A stretch of DNA of 64,000 nt from positions 496,001-560,000 of the forward strand of contig NZ_AEYF01000045.1 of NCBI RefSeq assembly GCF_000292525.1, written 5' to 3'. A program made the position numbers and the translations under genes. Below the pieces are notes generated by a model. The model was not told the origin of the DNA. It saw only the letters and a list, made by a program, of their open reading frames with translations, and made no database searches. Positions 10,659-19,554 of the stretch are shown here, piece by piece (within the stretch, counting starts at the first letter, position 1; the number at the start of each line of letters is the position of its first letter). This stretch comes from Rhizobium sp. CCGE 510. Lineage in GTDB: Bacteria > Pseudomonadota > Alphaproteobacteria > Rhizobiales > Rhizobiaceae.

Positions 10659-10687
10659 TTGACAGATAATTACAAATTTTGTAGCGA
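10659..10687 (+). promoter_or_regulatory. Candidate promoter for the GntR gene with operator in its spacer
   Basis: A perfect TTGACA (10659-10664) is followed after 17 bp by a weak -10 (TAGCGA, 10682-10687). The inverted repeat TACAAA-T-TTTGTA (10671-10683) lies in the spacer and just reaches the -10. This divergent gap also drives the leftward operon, so one repressor bound here could control both directions. Confidence 0.5.
10671..10683. promoter_or_regulatory. Inverted repeat, likely operator of the adjacent GntR regulator
   Basis: TACAAA and TTTGTA separated by one base, a perfect inverted repeat centred in the divergent intergenic region. Its size and AT-rich centre fit FCD-type GntR regulators, which commonly regulate their own and the divergent promoter. 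Confidence 0.5.
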
Positions 10688-10831
10688 TGCCACATCAACA
10701 CCTGAATTGCCCGCCCTGAAAACAAGGCTATAGCGGACAAAATACGGCGATCTGTCAGAAGCTGTGTGCTGCCATGGAGATATGATGTCGGCGACAGCAA
10801 CAACCCACAGCGTTCAGAGAAAAGGACGATT

Positions 10832-11545
10832 ATGACATTCGCGGTCGACGCCGTTTCGAACAGAGGCGCAACGCGCTTCAGCGACATCATCTACGAGAAG
10901 ATCGTGGGCATGATCGCCGACGGCAACTTTCCGGTGAACGAGCGACTGCCGTCGGAAACGAAGCTTGCCGCTGATTTCGGCGCATCGAGACCGGTCGTGC
11001 GCGAAGCGCTCGAACGCTTGAGGGCCGATGGTCTAGTCGTTTCGCGCAAGGGGTCCGGCTCCTATGTCAGGCAGCGGCCGGATTCGTCGATGCTAAAAAT
11101 GGTGCCGGTCGGGTCGCTCGCCGATGTCCAGCGGTTTTTCGAATTCCGCGCCGGTCTCGAAGCCGAAGCGGCGGAACTGGCCGCGCGAAACTGGCAGCCG
11201 GCTGACAGGGAGAGGATAACCGCCGCGCTTGTTTCGATCGAGCAATGTCTGCGCAACGGAGAGCTCGGCGCCGAGGAGGACCAGGTTCTGCATGATGCGA
11301 TAGCGATGGCGACCGGTAACCAGTTCCATATCACTGTTCGCGAATGGTTCAGGCCGCATTTCGCCATCGGCCATTCCGTTACACGAAGCTTGAGCCTGAA
11401 ACGGACGCTGGAGCAGATTCGCAGCGTCCAGGATGAGCACGCGGTGATCGTGGAGGCGATTTTCGCACGGCGGGAAACCGAAGCTCACGATGCAATGAAG
11501 AAACACATACTGAATGCTCGCGCCCGCATGTTCCAGGGCGTTTGA
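10832..11545 (+). CDS. GntR/FadR-type transcription regulator (FCD domain)
   Basis: A 237-residue regulator. The N-terminal winged helix (about residues 12-80) includes IVGMIADGNFPVNERLPSETKLAADFGASRPVVREALERL. A C-terminal all-helical FCD effector domain (about 95-225) contains HDAIAMATGN and late His residues of the type that hold a metal near the ligand. FCD regulators usually sense sugar acids or other carboxylates. ATG 10832 is chosen because AGAAAAGGA precedes it; the frame is open further upstream without such a site. It is first in the rightward operon and divergent from the leftward one, so it probably represses both until its uronate/aldarate ligand appears. Confidence 0.9.
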   Translation: MTFAVDAVSNRGATRFSDIIYEKIVGMIADGNFPVNERLPSETKLAADFGASRPVVREALERLRADGLVVSRKGSGSYVRQRPDSSMLKMVPVGSLADVQRFFEFRAGLEAEAAELAARNWQPADRERITAALVSIEQCLRNGELGAEEDQVLHDAIAMATGNQFHITVREWFRPHFAIGHSVTRSLSLKRTLEQIRSVQDEHAVIVEAIFARRETEAHDAMKKHILNARARMFQGV

Positions 11546-11566
11546 GCGAGAATGGGAGGAAGAACG

Positions 11567-12397
11567 ATGAAACGGATCGCTGTGACGGGTGCTGCTGGAC
11601 GTGTCGGGACCCTGCTGCGCCCGCTCCTTCGCGCGCATGGCGAGCACATCAGCCTGATTGATCTGCAGGAACCTGCCGGGCTTAGCGAAAACGAGACGTT
11701 CGTCAGGGCCGACCTTACGAAGCTTGATGAGGCAATGGCCGCACTGAAGGATATCGACGGCGTCGTTCATCTGGCCGGCATTGCAAGCGGAACCGACATG
11801 AACGCCATTCTGCACGCAAATGTGCTTGGAACCTACAATCTCTACGAAGCCGCACGGATCAACAAGGTCCAGCGGGTCGTCTATGCATCGAGCAACCATG
11901 CGACCGGCTTCTATCCGCGTGGCGAAATCATATCCCCGCTCGATCCCATGCGCCCCGACAGCCCGTATGGACTTTCCAAATGCTGGGGCGAACTGGTGGC
12001 GGGGCTCTACTACGACACGTCGGGCATTCGCTCCCTTTCCATCCGTATCGGCAATGCCGGCACCTATCCTAATAGCGAGCGATCGGTTGCGATCTGGATC
12101 AGCGCGCGAGACCTGGCGCAACTGGTAAGGATCGGGCTGTCCCACCCGTTGATCGCCGCGACAGTCGTCTACGGCGTTTCCGATACCGACGAGAAATGGT
12201 GGGACAACGATCTGGCGACCAGGCTCGGCTACCAGCCACAGGACCGGCCGCGCGACCACGCCCATATCGAACAGGGATCCGAAGGGCCGGTCGCGCTTGC
12301 GTTCCAGGGCGGCGGGTTCTGCGAGATCAATCACGACGGCACCATCCGCCTGCGTGACGCCGAAGGTTTGGCCAAGAGCCTGGAGGCGGTTGAATGA
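11567..12397 (+). CDS. udh: Uronate dehydrogenase (short-chain/epimerase fold)
   Basis: A 276-residue NAD-dependent extended SDR enzyme. The Rossmann motif is VTGAAGRVG at the N-terminus, the catalytic pair is YGLSKCWGE, and VVYASSNHATGFYPRGE resembles the substrate loop of Agrobacterium uronate dehydrogenase. The C-terminal KWWDND and FQGGGF stretches also match that enzyme. It oxidises galacturonate or glucuronate to the aldarolactone in the cytoplasm. ATG 11567 follows GGGAGGA; an earlier ATG at 11552 lies upstream of that site. The next gene overlaps by 4 bp and encodes the expected lactonase. Confidence 0.82.
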   Translation: MKRIAVTGAAGRVGTLLRPLLRAHGEHISLIDLQEPAGLSENETFVRADLTKLDEAMAALKDIDGVVHLAGIASGTDMNAILHANVLGTYNLYEAARINKVQRVVYASSNHATGFYPRGEIISPLDPMRPDSPYGLSKCWGELVAGLYYDTSGIRSLSIRIGNAGTYPNSERSVAIWISARDLAQLVRIGLSHPLIAATVVYGVSDTDEKWWDNDLATRLGYQPQDRPRDHAHIEQGSEGPVALAFQGGGFCEINHDGTIRLRDAEGLAKSLEAVE

Positions 12398-13269
12398 CAG
12401 CGCCTCGGATCATCCACCCGCAAACCCGTTCCGTGATCGAGCCATCGCTGACGGTCGGTGAATCGCCGGTATGGGACGATGCGACGGGCACCCTTTGGCT
12501 GGTCGATATTCTAGCGCCGGCGGTCGTTCGGCTTTCGGCCTCCGGGCAAATCGACCGCTTCGACATGCCGGCGACAATCGGCAGTCTCGGGCTTTGCCGC
12601 GACAACAGGATCGTCGTGGGCCTCCAGACAGGTGTGCATCTCTTCGATCCCGTCTCGGGAAAAATCAAGTTTCTCTGCGACCCGGTCGGGCGCGATATGA
12701 ATGGCCGCCTCAACGACGGAAAGGTCGGCCCTGACGGGCACTTCTGGATCGGCTCGATCAGCGAAGCTAAGCCGCAGGTAAATGACGCAGCACTTTTCCG
12801 CGTGGGCATCGACGGCAGCACGCGCACCGTCGCAACGGGGCTGACGAGCTCGAACGGTCTTGCCTGGTCGCCGGACGGCCGGCGAATGTATCACTCCGAC
12901 AGCCGGCAATGTTTCCTGCAGGCATTCGACTTCAATCCCAAGACGGGCGATCTCGGCGACGGGCGCCGGCTTCGCAGCTTCACCGAAGACGACGGGCGGC
13001 CGGACGGGGCGACGACCGATCGCGACGGGTTTTACTGGAGCGCCGGCGTTTCCGCCGGTCGCCTCAACCGCATATCGCCCGAAGGCGAAATCGTCGAGAT
13101 CTACATCCTGCCGGTCGCAGCACCGACAATGCCATGTTTCGGCGGGCCGGATCTCAGCACGCTCTTTGTCACCAGCCTGTCGACGGACCGCAGCGGACGT
13201 TTCGAGGCTGGCATGGTTATCGCCTTCGACGTGGATGCGGAGGGCATGCCGCCCTTCCGCTTCGGATGA
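12394..13269 (+). CDS. SMP-30/gluconolactonase-family lactonase
   Basis: A 291-residue six-bladed beta-propeller of the SMP-30/LRE family. Metal-site residues are seen as GESPVWDD (Glu near residue 20), NDGKVGPDGHFWIGS (Asn/Asp), SSNGLAWSPDGRRMYHSDS (Asn and Asp) and PDGATTDRDGFYWSA. It hydrolyses sugar lactones. Coming directly after uronate dehydrogenase with an ATGA overlap, it most likely opens galactaro- or glucarolactone to the free aldarate. Confidence 0.87.
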   Translation: MTAPRIIHPQTRSVIEPSLTVGESPVWDDATGTLWLVDILAPAVVRLSASGQIDRFDMPATIGSLGLCRDNRIVVGLQTGVHLFDPVSGKIKFLCDPVGRDMNGRLNDGKVGPDGHFWIGSISEAKPQVNDAALFRVGIDGSTRTVATGLTSSNGLAWSPDGRRMYHSDSRQCFLQAFDFNPKTGDLGDGRRLRSFTEDDGRPDGATTDRDGFYWSAGVSAGRLNRISPEGEIVEIYILPVAAPTMPCFGGPDLSTLFVTSLSTDRSGRFEAGMVIAFDVDAEGMPPFRFG

Positions 13270-13303
13270 CGATCATCTGGATGAAAACTAACGGGGAAGA
13301 AAA

Positions 13304-14257
13304 ATGAGCATCGCAAACATGCGCAAGGCGCTTACCGGCGTATCGGGGGTTCCCGTCACGGCCTATGACGGCAACGGCGAAGTTGAACCCCGAATCACGG
13401 CGAAAGTCTATGAGCGGGTGGCGGCAGCGGGCATTCACAACATCGTTGCTGCCGGCAATACCGGTGAGTTTTACGCCCTGACGCCGCAAGAGATTCGGAT
13501 CGTCCACGAGGCGGCGGTTTCGGGTGTTGGCGGCCGAGCGCCGGTGACGGCGGCGATCGGCCGGTCGCTGCGCGAGGCGATCGGCATGGCAAAAGATGCG
13601 GCCGCGATCGGCGCCTCCGCCGTCATGTCGCATCAGCCCGTCGATCCTTTCGCAGCACCATCGGCCCAGATCGGCTATTTCTGCGATCTTGCCGATTCCT
13701 CCACCCTGCCGCTCATCGCCTATGTCAGAGCCGAGGGTTTCGGTGTCGACGATATCGTCCGTCTCGCCAACCACGGCAATATTGCCGGCATCAAGTTTGC
13801 GACGACCGATCTGATGCTGCTGTCGAGAGCGATTCCCGCGGCCGATCCGGCCGGGGCGCTGTTTGTCTGCGGCCTGGCGGAAAGCTGGGCGCCGACATTT
13901 ACCGCGGCCGGCGCGCGCGGCTTCACCTCAGGCCTCGTCAATGTTGCGCCGCAGCTTTCGCTTGCCGTCCATGCTGCGCTCGAACAAGGCGATTTCGCCG
14001 CGGCAAGGGCGATCGTCAACCGGCTCGAACCGTTCGAGCGGATGCGGACCAAATTCCGCAACGGTGCGAACGTGACGGTCGTCAAAGAAGCCGTCATCTA
14101 TTCCGGCCTCGATGTCGGCCCCGTGCGCGTGCCGGGGTTGCCGCTGCTCGACCAGCATGATCGCGAGGAACTTCATCGGTTGCTTCGAGGTTGGGAGGCC
14201 GACGGCGCCATTCAAATTGATCCGGACCGGCAGCAGCCTGCCAAGGCGGCCGGCTGA
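13304..14257 (+). CDS. DapA-family lyase/dehydratase of sugar-acid type
   Basis: A 317-residue class I aldolase-fold enzyme. The GNTGEFYALTPQE loop, a Tyr in LIAYVRAEG and the Schiff-base Lys in AGIKFATTD are in the DapA-family order. It is not the lysine-biosynthesis enzyme, judging from its neighbours. It probably splits or dehydrates a 2-keto-3-deoxy acid downstream of uronate dehydrogenase and lactonase. The better kdgD match lies elsewhere (47277-48182), so this one may be a second isozyme or act on an aldonate derivative. ATG 13304 follows a GGGGAAG site. Confidence 0.82.
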   Translation: MSIANMRKALTGVSGVPVTAYDGNGEVEPRITAKVYERVAAAGIHNIVAAGNTGEFYALTPQEIRIVHEAAVSGVGGRAPVTAAIGRSLREAIGMAKDAAAIGASAVMSHQPVDPFAAPSAQIGYFCDLADSSTLPLIAYVRAEGFGVDDIVRLANHGNIAGIKFATTDLMLLSRAIPAADPAGALFVCGLAESWAPTFTAAGARGFTSGLVNVAPQLSLAVHAALEQGDFAAARAIVNRLEPFERMRTKFRNGANVTVVKEAVIYSGLDVGPVRVPGLPLLDQHDREELHRLLRGWEADGAIQIDPDRQQPAKAAG

Positions 14258-14299
14258 ATTCGACTATTTCCGCAAACAACAGGATTGGGAGGTCTAGAG

Positions 14300-15886
14300 A
14301 TGCTGAAACAGCTACTGACAACGATCGCAATTACCGGTGCCCTCGTAACGACGCAGCCTGCCATCGCGGCATCGCCGCCCAACATGCTGGTGATCGGCAC
14401 CAATCTCACCGGTATCCGGACGCTCGATCCGGCCCAGAACAACGCCCGCACGGTTTCCGAACTGATCTCCAATCTTTACGACAACCTCGTGCAGCTGTCG
14501 CCTGAGGATCTCAAGACGCTGAAGCCGATGCTTGCGACGCAATGGAGCGTCTCGCCAGACGGCAAGATCATCACGCTCACCTTACGCGATGACGCCGTCT
14601 TCCAGAGCGGCAACAAGGTGACCGCCGAAGATGCCGCTTGGTCGATCCAGCGCGTCATCAAAATGGGCCAGGTCGGTTCCACCGACGTCGCACTCTGGGG
14701 TTTCACGCCTGAAAACGTCGAAAAGCTGGTTCGGGCAAAGGACGAACATACGCTCGAGATCGAACTGCCGCAGTCGGTGAATACCGACCTGGTGCTCTAT
14801 TCGCTGGCCGGCTCATCGATCGGCATCGTCGATAAGAAGACGGTGCTGTCGCATGAGGCGAACGCAGATTTCGGCGGCGCCTGGCTTTCAGCGAATTCCG
14901 CCGGCAGCGGTCCGTTTAGCCTGGCGCAGTGGCGGCCGAACGACGTTGCGATCTTCAATGCGCAGCCGAAATATTGGGGCGGCAAGCCAGCCATGGCCCG
15001 CGTCGTTGCCCGCCACATTCCGGAATCCGGCAATCTTCGGCTGCAGCTCGAAGCCGGCGACGTCGATGTCGGCCAGTATGTGGCAAGCGGCGATCTCGAT
15101 GCGCTGTCCACCAACAAGGATATGGTCATCGACAATGTCCCTGGTCTCGGCTTCTATTATATTGCCCTCAACCAGAAAGACCCGGACCTGCAGAAGCCGA
15201 AGGTTCGCGAGGCCTTCCAGCACGCCTTCGACTGGAAGGCGATCTCCGGCAACATCATGCGCCATACCGGCTTTCCCTGGCAGTCGATGATCCCGCGCGG
15301 CATGATCGGCGCGCCCGATGAGGCTACCGCCCGCTACGACTACGATCCCGCCAAAGCCAAGCAGCTGCTGGCGGAGGCCGGATATCCCAACGGTCTGAAG
15401 AAAGTGCTCAATCCGTCGGGTGCCCCAACCCTTCCCTTCGCCGAAGCGCTGCAGGCGAGCGCTCGGGCCGCCGGCCTCGAACTCGATCTGGTGCCCGGCG
15501 AATTCACGCCCGCCTTCCGCGAGCGCAAATTCGAAGTGTTGCTCGGCAATTCAGGCGCCCGCCTGCCCGATCCCTTCGCCGTCGCCACGCAATATGCCTT
15601 TAACCCCGATAATAGCGACGAGGCGCGCCTCGGCAGTTATTACCTCTGGCGCACCGGCATGAAGGTCGATGACCTCAACACCCTCATCGATCAATCGATG
15701 AAGGAGCGTGATGCGGCCAAGCGGACGGATATCTTCAAGAAGATGGATGGCATCTATGCCGACATGGCCCCACCGCTTGTCATCTTCTTCCAGCGAACCG
15801 ACCCCTATGTCATGCGCGCCAACGTCAAAGGCTATCACGGACATACGACTTGGTCGACGCGCTGGCATGACGTGACCAAGGAGTAG
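14300..15886 (+). CDS. Periplasmic substrate-binding protein, family 5
   Basis: A 528-residue solute-binding protein with a Sec signal peptide (MLKQLLTTIAITGALVTTQPAIA, cut after AIA). Family-5 features are LIGTNLTGIRTLDPAQNN-like opening residues, DDAVFQSGNKVTAEDAAWSI and YDYDPAKAKQLLAEAGYPNG. ATG 14300 follows GGGAGGT; the earlier in-frame start at 14285 would spoil the signal peptide. It feeds the importer encoded by the next four genes. Confidence 0.92.
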   Translation: MLKQLLTTIAITGALVTTQPAIAASPPNMLVIGTNLTGIRTLDPAQNNARTVSELISNLYDNLVQLSPEDLKTLKPMLATQWSVSPDGKIITLTLRDDAVFQSGNKVTAEDAAWSIQRVIKMGQVGSTDVALWGFTPENVEKLVRAKDEHTLEIELPQSVNTDLVLYSLAGSSIGIVDKKTVLSHEANADFGGAWLSANSAGSGPFSLAQWRPNDVAIFNAQPKYWGGKPAMARVVARHIPESGNLRLQLEAGDVDVGQYVASGDLDALSTNKDMVIDNVPGLGFYYIALNQKDPDLQKPKVREAFQHAFDWKAISGNIMRHTGFPWQSMIPRGMIGAPDEATARYDYDPAKAKQLLAEAGYPNGLKKVLNPSGAPTLPFAEALQASARAAGLELDLVPGEFTPAFRERKFEVLLGNSGARLPDPFAVATQYAFNPDNSDEARLGSYYLWRTGMKVDDLNTLIDQSMKERDAAKRTDIFKKMDGIYADMAPPLVIFFQRTDPYVMRANVKGYHGHTTWSTRWHDVTKE

Positions 15887-15891
15887 AGCGC

Positions 15892-16989
15892 GTGGCGAAC
15901 GCCGATCTGACATCGAAGCAGGAGAGCAGCCGTCATTCTCAGTCGGGTGGGTTTGCCGATGCGGCTCCGCACCCCCTGAGAAGCCTGCTGCGGCGCCTGG
16001 CGGGGCGTGTGGTGGCTGTCGTCACCACGCTGCTCGGGCTGCTTTTCCTGACCTTTTCGATGGGTCGCCTGCTTCCCGCCGACCCGGTGCTCGCCATCAC
16101 CGGGCCGGAGGTCAGCAAGGAGGTTTATGATCGGGTCTTTAACGAGTTGGGGCTTGGGCAACCGATCTGGATGCAGTTCCTGTCCTATGTCGGGAAGATT
16201 GCCACAGGCGACCTCGGCACGTCGGCGACGACGGGCCAGCCGATCCTCACCGATCTGATGTCGATCTTTCCCGCGACGATCGAGCTTGCCATCATCGCCA
16301 TGATCATCGGCGCCATTATCGGCATTCCCTTAGGCGTCACGGCTGCCGTCAGACGCGGAACGATCATTGATCACATAGCTCGGATCATTGCGCTTGCCGG
16401 ACACTCCGTCCCGATTTTCTGGACCGGGCTGATGGCGCTCTTCATCTTCTACGCCAAGCTCAAGCTGGTCGGTGCATCGGGCCGGATCGACGTCTTCTAT
16501 GAAGGCCTTGTCACGCCAATGACCGGCTTCCTTCTGATCGATGCGGCAATACAGCAGCAATGGGAGGTGTTTCAAAACGCGGTCGGCCACATCATCCTCC
16601 CCGCGGCGATCCTCGGCTATTATTCCGTCGCCTATATCAGCCGCATGTCGCGAAGCTTCATGCTGGAGCAGCTCAGCCAGGAATACATCATCACCGCACG
16701 GGCCAAGGGGCTCGGCACCCGCAAGGTGGTCTGGCGCCATGCGTTCAGGAACATTCGCGTGCAGCTCCTGACGATCCTGGCGCTGACCTTCGGCGGACTG
16801 CTCGAAGGCGCGGTGTTGATCGAGACGGTCTTCGGCTGGCCCGGGCTCGGCCAGTATCTCACCCGCGGGCTGCAGATGAATGACATGAACGTCGTCATGG
16901 GTTCGGTGCTGACGATCGGCGCCGCCTTCCTGACCATCAACATCCTGTCGGACTTTCTTTATCGCATTCTTGATCCGAGAACACGGTGA
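15892..16989 (+). CDS. ABC importer permease, DppB type
   Basis: A 365-residue inner-membrane permease with a hydrophilic N-terminal extension of about 35 residues, then the DppB first helix (TTLLGLLFLTFSMGRLLPADP). The cytoplasmic coupling loop is YIITARAKGLGTRKVVWRHAFRN. A GTG start at 15892 lies 5 bp after the binding-protein stop. It forms the membrane channel with the DppC partner encoded next. Confidence 0.91.
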   Translation: MANADLTSKQESSRHSQSGGFADAAPHPLRSLLRRLAGRVVAVVTTLLGLLFLTFSMGRLLPADPVLAITGPEVSKEVYDRVFNELGLGQPIWMQFLSYVGKIATGDLGTSATTGQPILTDLMSIFPATIELAIIAMIIGAIIGIPLGVTAAVRRGTIIDHIARIIALAGHSVPIFWTGLMALFIFYAKLKLVGASGRIDVFYEGLVTPMTGFLLIDAAIQQQWEVFQNAVGHIILPAAILGYYSVAYISRMSRSFMLEQLSQEYIITARAKGLGTRKVVWRHAFRNIRVQLLTILALTFGGLLEGAVLIETVFGWPGLGQYLTRGLQMNDMNVVMGSVLTIGAAFLTINILSDFLYRILDPRTR

Positions 16990-16993
16990 CGCC

Positions 16994-17929
16994 ATGACGA
17001 TCTCCACCGAAGATGTAAACAGCGCCGATGCCGGCGGCTTCCGAAAATGGCTGCTGGCGCCGGAGCCTCGGGGCTGGTTTCAGTCGTCGACGCAGCAGAT
17101 CCATCAGGGTTGGCTGAAGTTCAGCCTGCACCCGCTGGGCCTGGCAGGCCTCTTCATCATCGTGCTGTTGATCGTCGTGGCGACGGCAGCCCCTCTGCTC
17201 ACCAGCTACGATCCGATCGTGCAGGATATGGCCGGGCGGCTGGCGCCGCCCTCGGCAGCCCATCTTCTCGGCACCGACAATTTCGGCCGCGACGTCTTTG
17301 CGCGGGTGATCTACGGCGCCCGCACGACGCTCTATATCATCATGCTGGTGACGATCATCGTCGCACCACTCGGACTGCTGATCGGTACCGTCTCGGGATA
17401 TTTCGGCGGCATCGTCGATGAGATCCTCATGCGTATCACCGATATTTTCCTCTCCTTCCCCGGGCTGGTGCTGGCCCTCGGTTTTGCCGCAGCCCTCGGT
17501 CCCGGCATCACTAACGCGATCATCGCCATTTCGCTGACGGCCTGGCCGCCGATCGCCCGGCTGGCGCGAGCCGAGACGCTCAGCCTGCGCAAGGCGGACT
17601 ATATCGCCGCCGTTCGCCTGCAGGGCGCGACATCGATCGCAATCATCACCCGTCACATCCTGCCGATGTGCATTCCCTCGGTGATTGTCCGCGTCACCCT
17701 CAATATGGCCGGCATCATCATCACCGCCGCCGGTCTCGGCTTTCTCGGCCTCGGTGCGCAGCCGCCCTGGCCGGAATGGGGCTCGATGGCGGCCAGCGGG
17801 CGCGAGTTCATGCTCGACAGCCCGTGGGTGATCGCCGCGCCCGGCATTGCCATTGCGCTGGTCAGCCTCGCCTTCAACCTCGTCGGCGATGCGCTGCGTG
17901 ACGTCCTTGACCCGAGAGGTTCGGAATGA
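16994..17929 (+). CDS. ABC importer permease, DppC type
   Basis: A 311-residue permease partner with LLGTDNFGRDVFARVIYGART after the first helix, the typical DppC sequence. The coupling loop is WPPIARLARAETLSLRKADYIAAVRLQG. ATG 16994 lies 4 bp after the dppB-type stop; a TTG at 16970 in the same frame would overlap that gene and has weaker support. The stop overlaps the next gene start by 4 bp. Confidence 0.91.
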   Translation: MTISTEDVNSADAGGFRKWLLAPEPRGWFQSSTQQIHQGWLKFSLHPLGLAGLFIIVLLIVVATAAPLLTSYDPIVQDMAGRLAPPSAAHLLGTDNFGRDVFARVIYGARTTLYIIMLVTIIVAPLGLLIGTVSGYFGGIVDEILMRITDIFLSFPGLVLALGFAAALGPGITNAIIAISLTAWPPIARLARAETLSLRKADYIAAVRLQGATSIAIITRHILPMCIPSVIVRVTLNMAGIIITAAGLGFLGLGAQPPWPEWGSMAASGREFMLDSPWVIAAPGIAIALVSLAFNLVGDALRDVLDPRGSE

Positions 17930-18783
17930 CAGAGCCCCTGATCGATATTCGTAACCTCGAAATCGCCTATGGCGGCGGGCATATGCGGGCGGTGCGGGGC
18001 GTCAGCTTTGCACTCGGACAGGAAAAGCTCGGCATCGTCGGCGAGTCCGGATCGGGAAAGTCGACCGTCGGCCGCGCGATCATGAAGCTGCTGCCGCCGA
18101 CCGCGATCGTCCGAGCCGAGCGGATGGCTTTCCGCGACGTCGACCTCATCAAGGCAGACGAGCGGAGGATGATGACGATCCGGGGGCGGCGGATCGGGCT
18201 GATCCTGCAGGACCCGAAATATTCGCTCAACCCGGTCATGCGGATCGGCGAACAGATCGCCGAAACTTACCGCTTCCATCATCCAAAGGTCAGCAAGGCA
18301 AAAACCTACGCCCAAGCGCTCGACATGCTCGAAGCCGTCCAGATCCGCGATCCCGAGCGCGTCGCCCGCCTCTATCCGCACGAGATATCGGGCGGTATGG
18401 GCCAGCGTGTGATGATCGCTATGATGCTGATTGCCGAGCCCGAAGTGCTGATCGCCGACGAGCCGACATCGGCCCTCGACGTGACGGTCAGGCTTGAAAT
18501 CCTGGCCCTGCTTGATGAACTCGTTGCACGCCGCAATCTCGGCCTGATCTTTATCAGCCACGACCTCAATCTCATCAGGAATTTCTGCGACCGCGTCCTC
18601 ATCATGTATGCGGGTCGCGTCGTGGAAGTGCTCGAGGCGCGCGATCTCGACAAGGCCAGACACCCCTATACCCAAGGGTTGCTGGCATCCCTGCCGACGA
18701 TCGAGAATCCCCCTGCCCGGCTGCCGATCCTGAAACGGGATCCCACCTGGCTCGACGACCTCGCATTGGAGCAGCCGCGGTGA
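17926..18783 (+). CDS. ABC importer ATPase, DppD type
   Basis: A 285-residue ATPase. Walker A is GESGSGKS near residue 45, the signature is ISGGMGQRVMIA and Walker B is LIADEPTSALD. The C-terminal tail carries the PYTQGLLASLP motif common to peptide-importer ATPases. ATGA overlaps on both sides tie it to its neighbours, so it is made in step with the rest of the transporter. Confidence 0.92.
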   Translation: MTEPLIDIRNLEIAYGGGHMRAVRGVSFALGQEKLGIVGESGSGKSTVGRAIMKLLPPTAIVRAERMAFRDVDLIKADERRMMTIRGRRIGLILQDPKYSLNPVMRIGEQIAETYRFHHPKVSKAKTYAQALDMLEAVQIRDPERVARLYPHEISGGMGQRVMIAMMLIAEPEVLIADEPTSALDVTVRLEILALLDELVARRNLGLIFISHDLNLIRNFCDRVLIMYAGRVVEVLEARDLDKARHPYTQGLLASLPTIENPPARLPILKRDPTWLDDLALEQPR

Positions 18784-19523
18784 TCAGAATAGACAATCTC
18801 ACCATCCGTTTCGGACACGGCCAGCGGCCGGTTGTCAAAGATGTCAGCCTCACCGTCGAGAGGGGAACGGCCTTCGGCCTGGTCGGCGAGTCCGGCTGCG
18901 GAAAGTCCACCGTTCTTAGAGCTCTCTCCGGCCTCAACGCAAATTATGACGGCCGCATCGAACTCCATGGCGAGACGCTGGACCGGCAGCGCAGCCGACC
19001 CTTCTATCGCCGGGTGCAGATGGTGTTCCAGGACCCCTATGGATCGCTCCACCCGCGCAAGACCATCCGCTCACAGCTGAAGGAACCGCTTCGCAACCAG
19101 CAACTGGATACCAACTCCGTCGATCTGAACGCGGTGCTGAGATCGGTCGGCCTCGATCCGGCGCTGAGCTATAGATTTCCACATCAGCTTTCCGGCGGGC
19201 AGCGCCAGCGCGTGGCGATCGCCCGTGCCCTGATGCTAAACCCGGACGTCCTGCTTCTCGACGAACCGACATCGGCGCTCGATGTGTCGGTTCAGGCCGA
19301 AATCCTCAACCTGCTGCAGGATCTGCGCGCCGAGCGCGGCCTTACCTATCTGCTCGTCAGCCACGATCTCGCCGTCGTCTCCCACATGTGCAGCCGTGTC
19401 GCCATCATGGAAGCGGGCGAGATCGTCGAACAGGTCGATATCGAGGCATTGCGAAGAGGCGCGGTCGAACATCCCTATTCGCAACGCCTGCTGCGCGCGA
19501 GCCGGATGTACGGAAGGGCGTAG
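18780..19523 (+). CDS. ABC importer ATPase, DppF type
   Basis: A 247-residue ATPase with Walker A GESGCGKS, signature LSGGQRQRVAIARA and Walker B LLLDEPTSALD. A GTG start overlaps the DppD stop by 4 bp. It is short for a DppF (often 320 or more residues), ending soon after HPYSQRLLRA. It is last in the rightward operon, which ends 31 bp before the convergent hydrolase gene; no clear terminator hairpin is seen there. Confidence 0.91.
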   Translation: MIRIDNLTIRFGHGQRPVVKDVSLTVERGTAFGLVGESGCGKSTVLRALSGLNANYDGRIELHGETLDRQRSRPFYRRVQMVFQDPYGSLHPRKTIRSQLKEPLRNQQLDTNSVDLNAVLRSVGLDPALSYRFPHQLSGGQRQRVAIARALMLNPDVLLLDEPTSALDVSVQAEILNLLQDLRAERGLTYLLVSHDLAVVSHMCSRVAIMEAGEIVEQVDIEALRRGAVEHPYSQRLLRASRMYGRA

Positions 19524-19554
19524 CCATCGATCGGCACGCCCCTGCTCTCTCGGG

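Noticed and set aside
11093..12334. Minus-strand frame of 413 codons
   Set aside because: It lies opposite the GntR and uronate dehydrogenase genes, which have clear motifs and ribosome sites.
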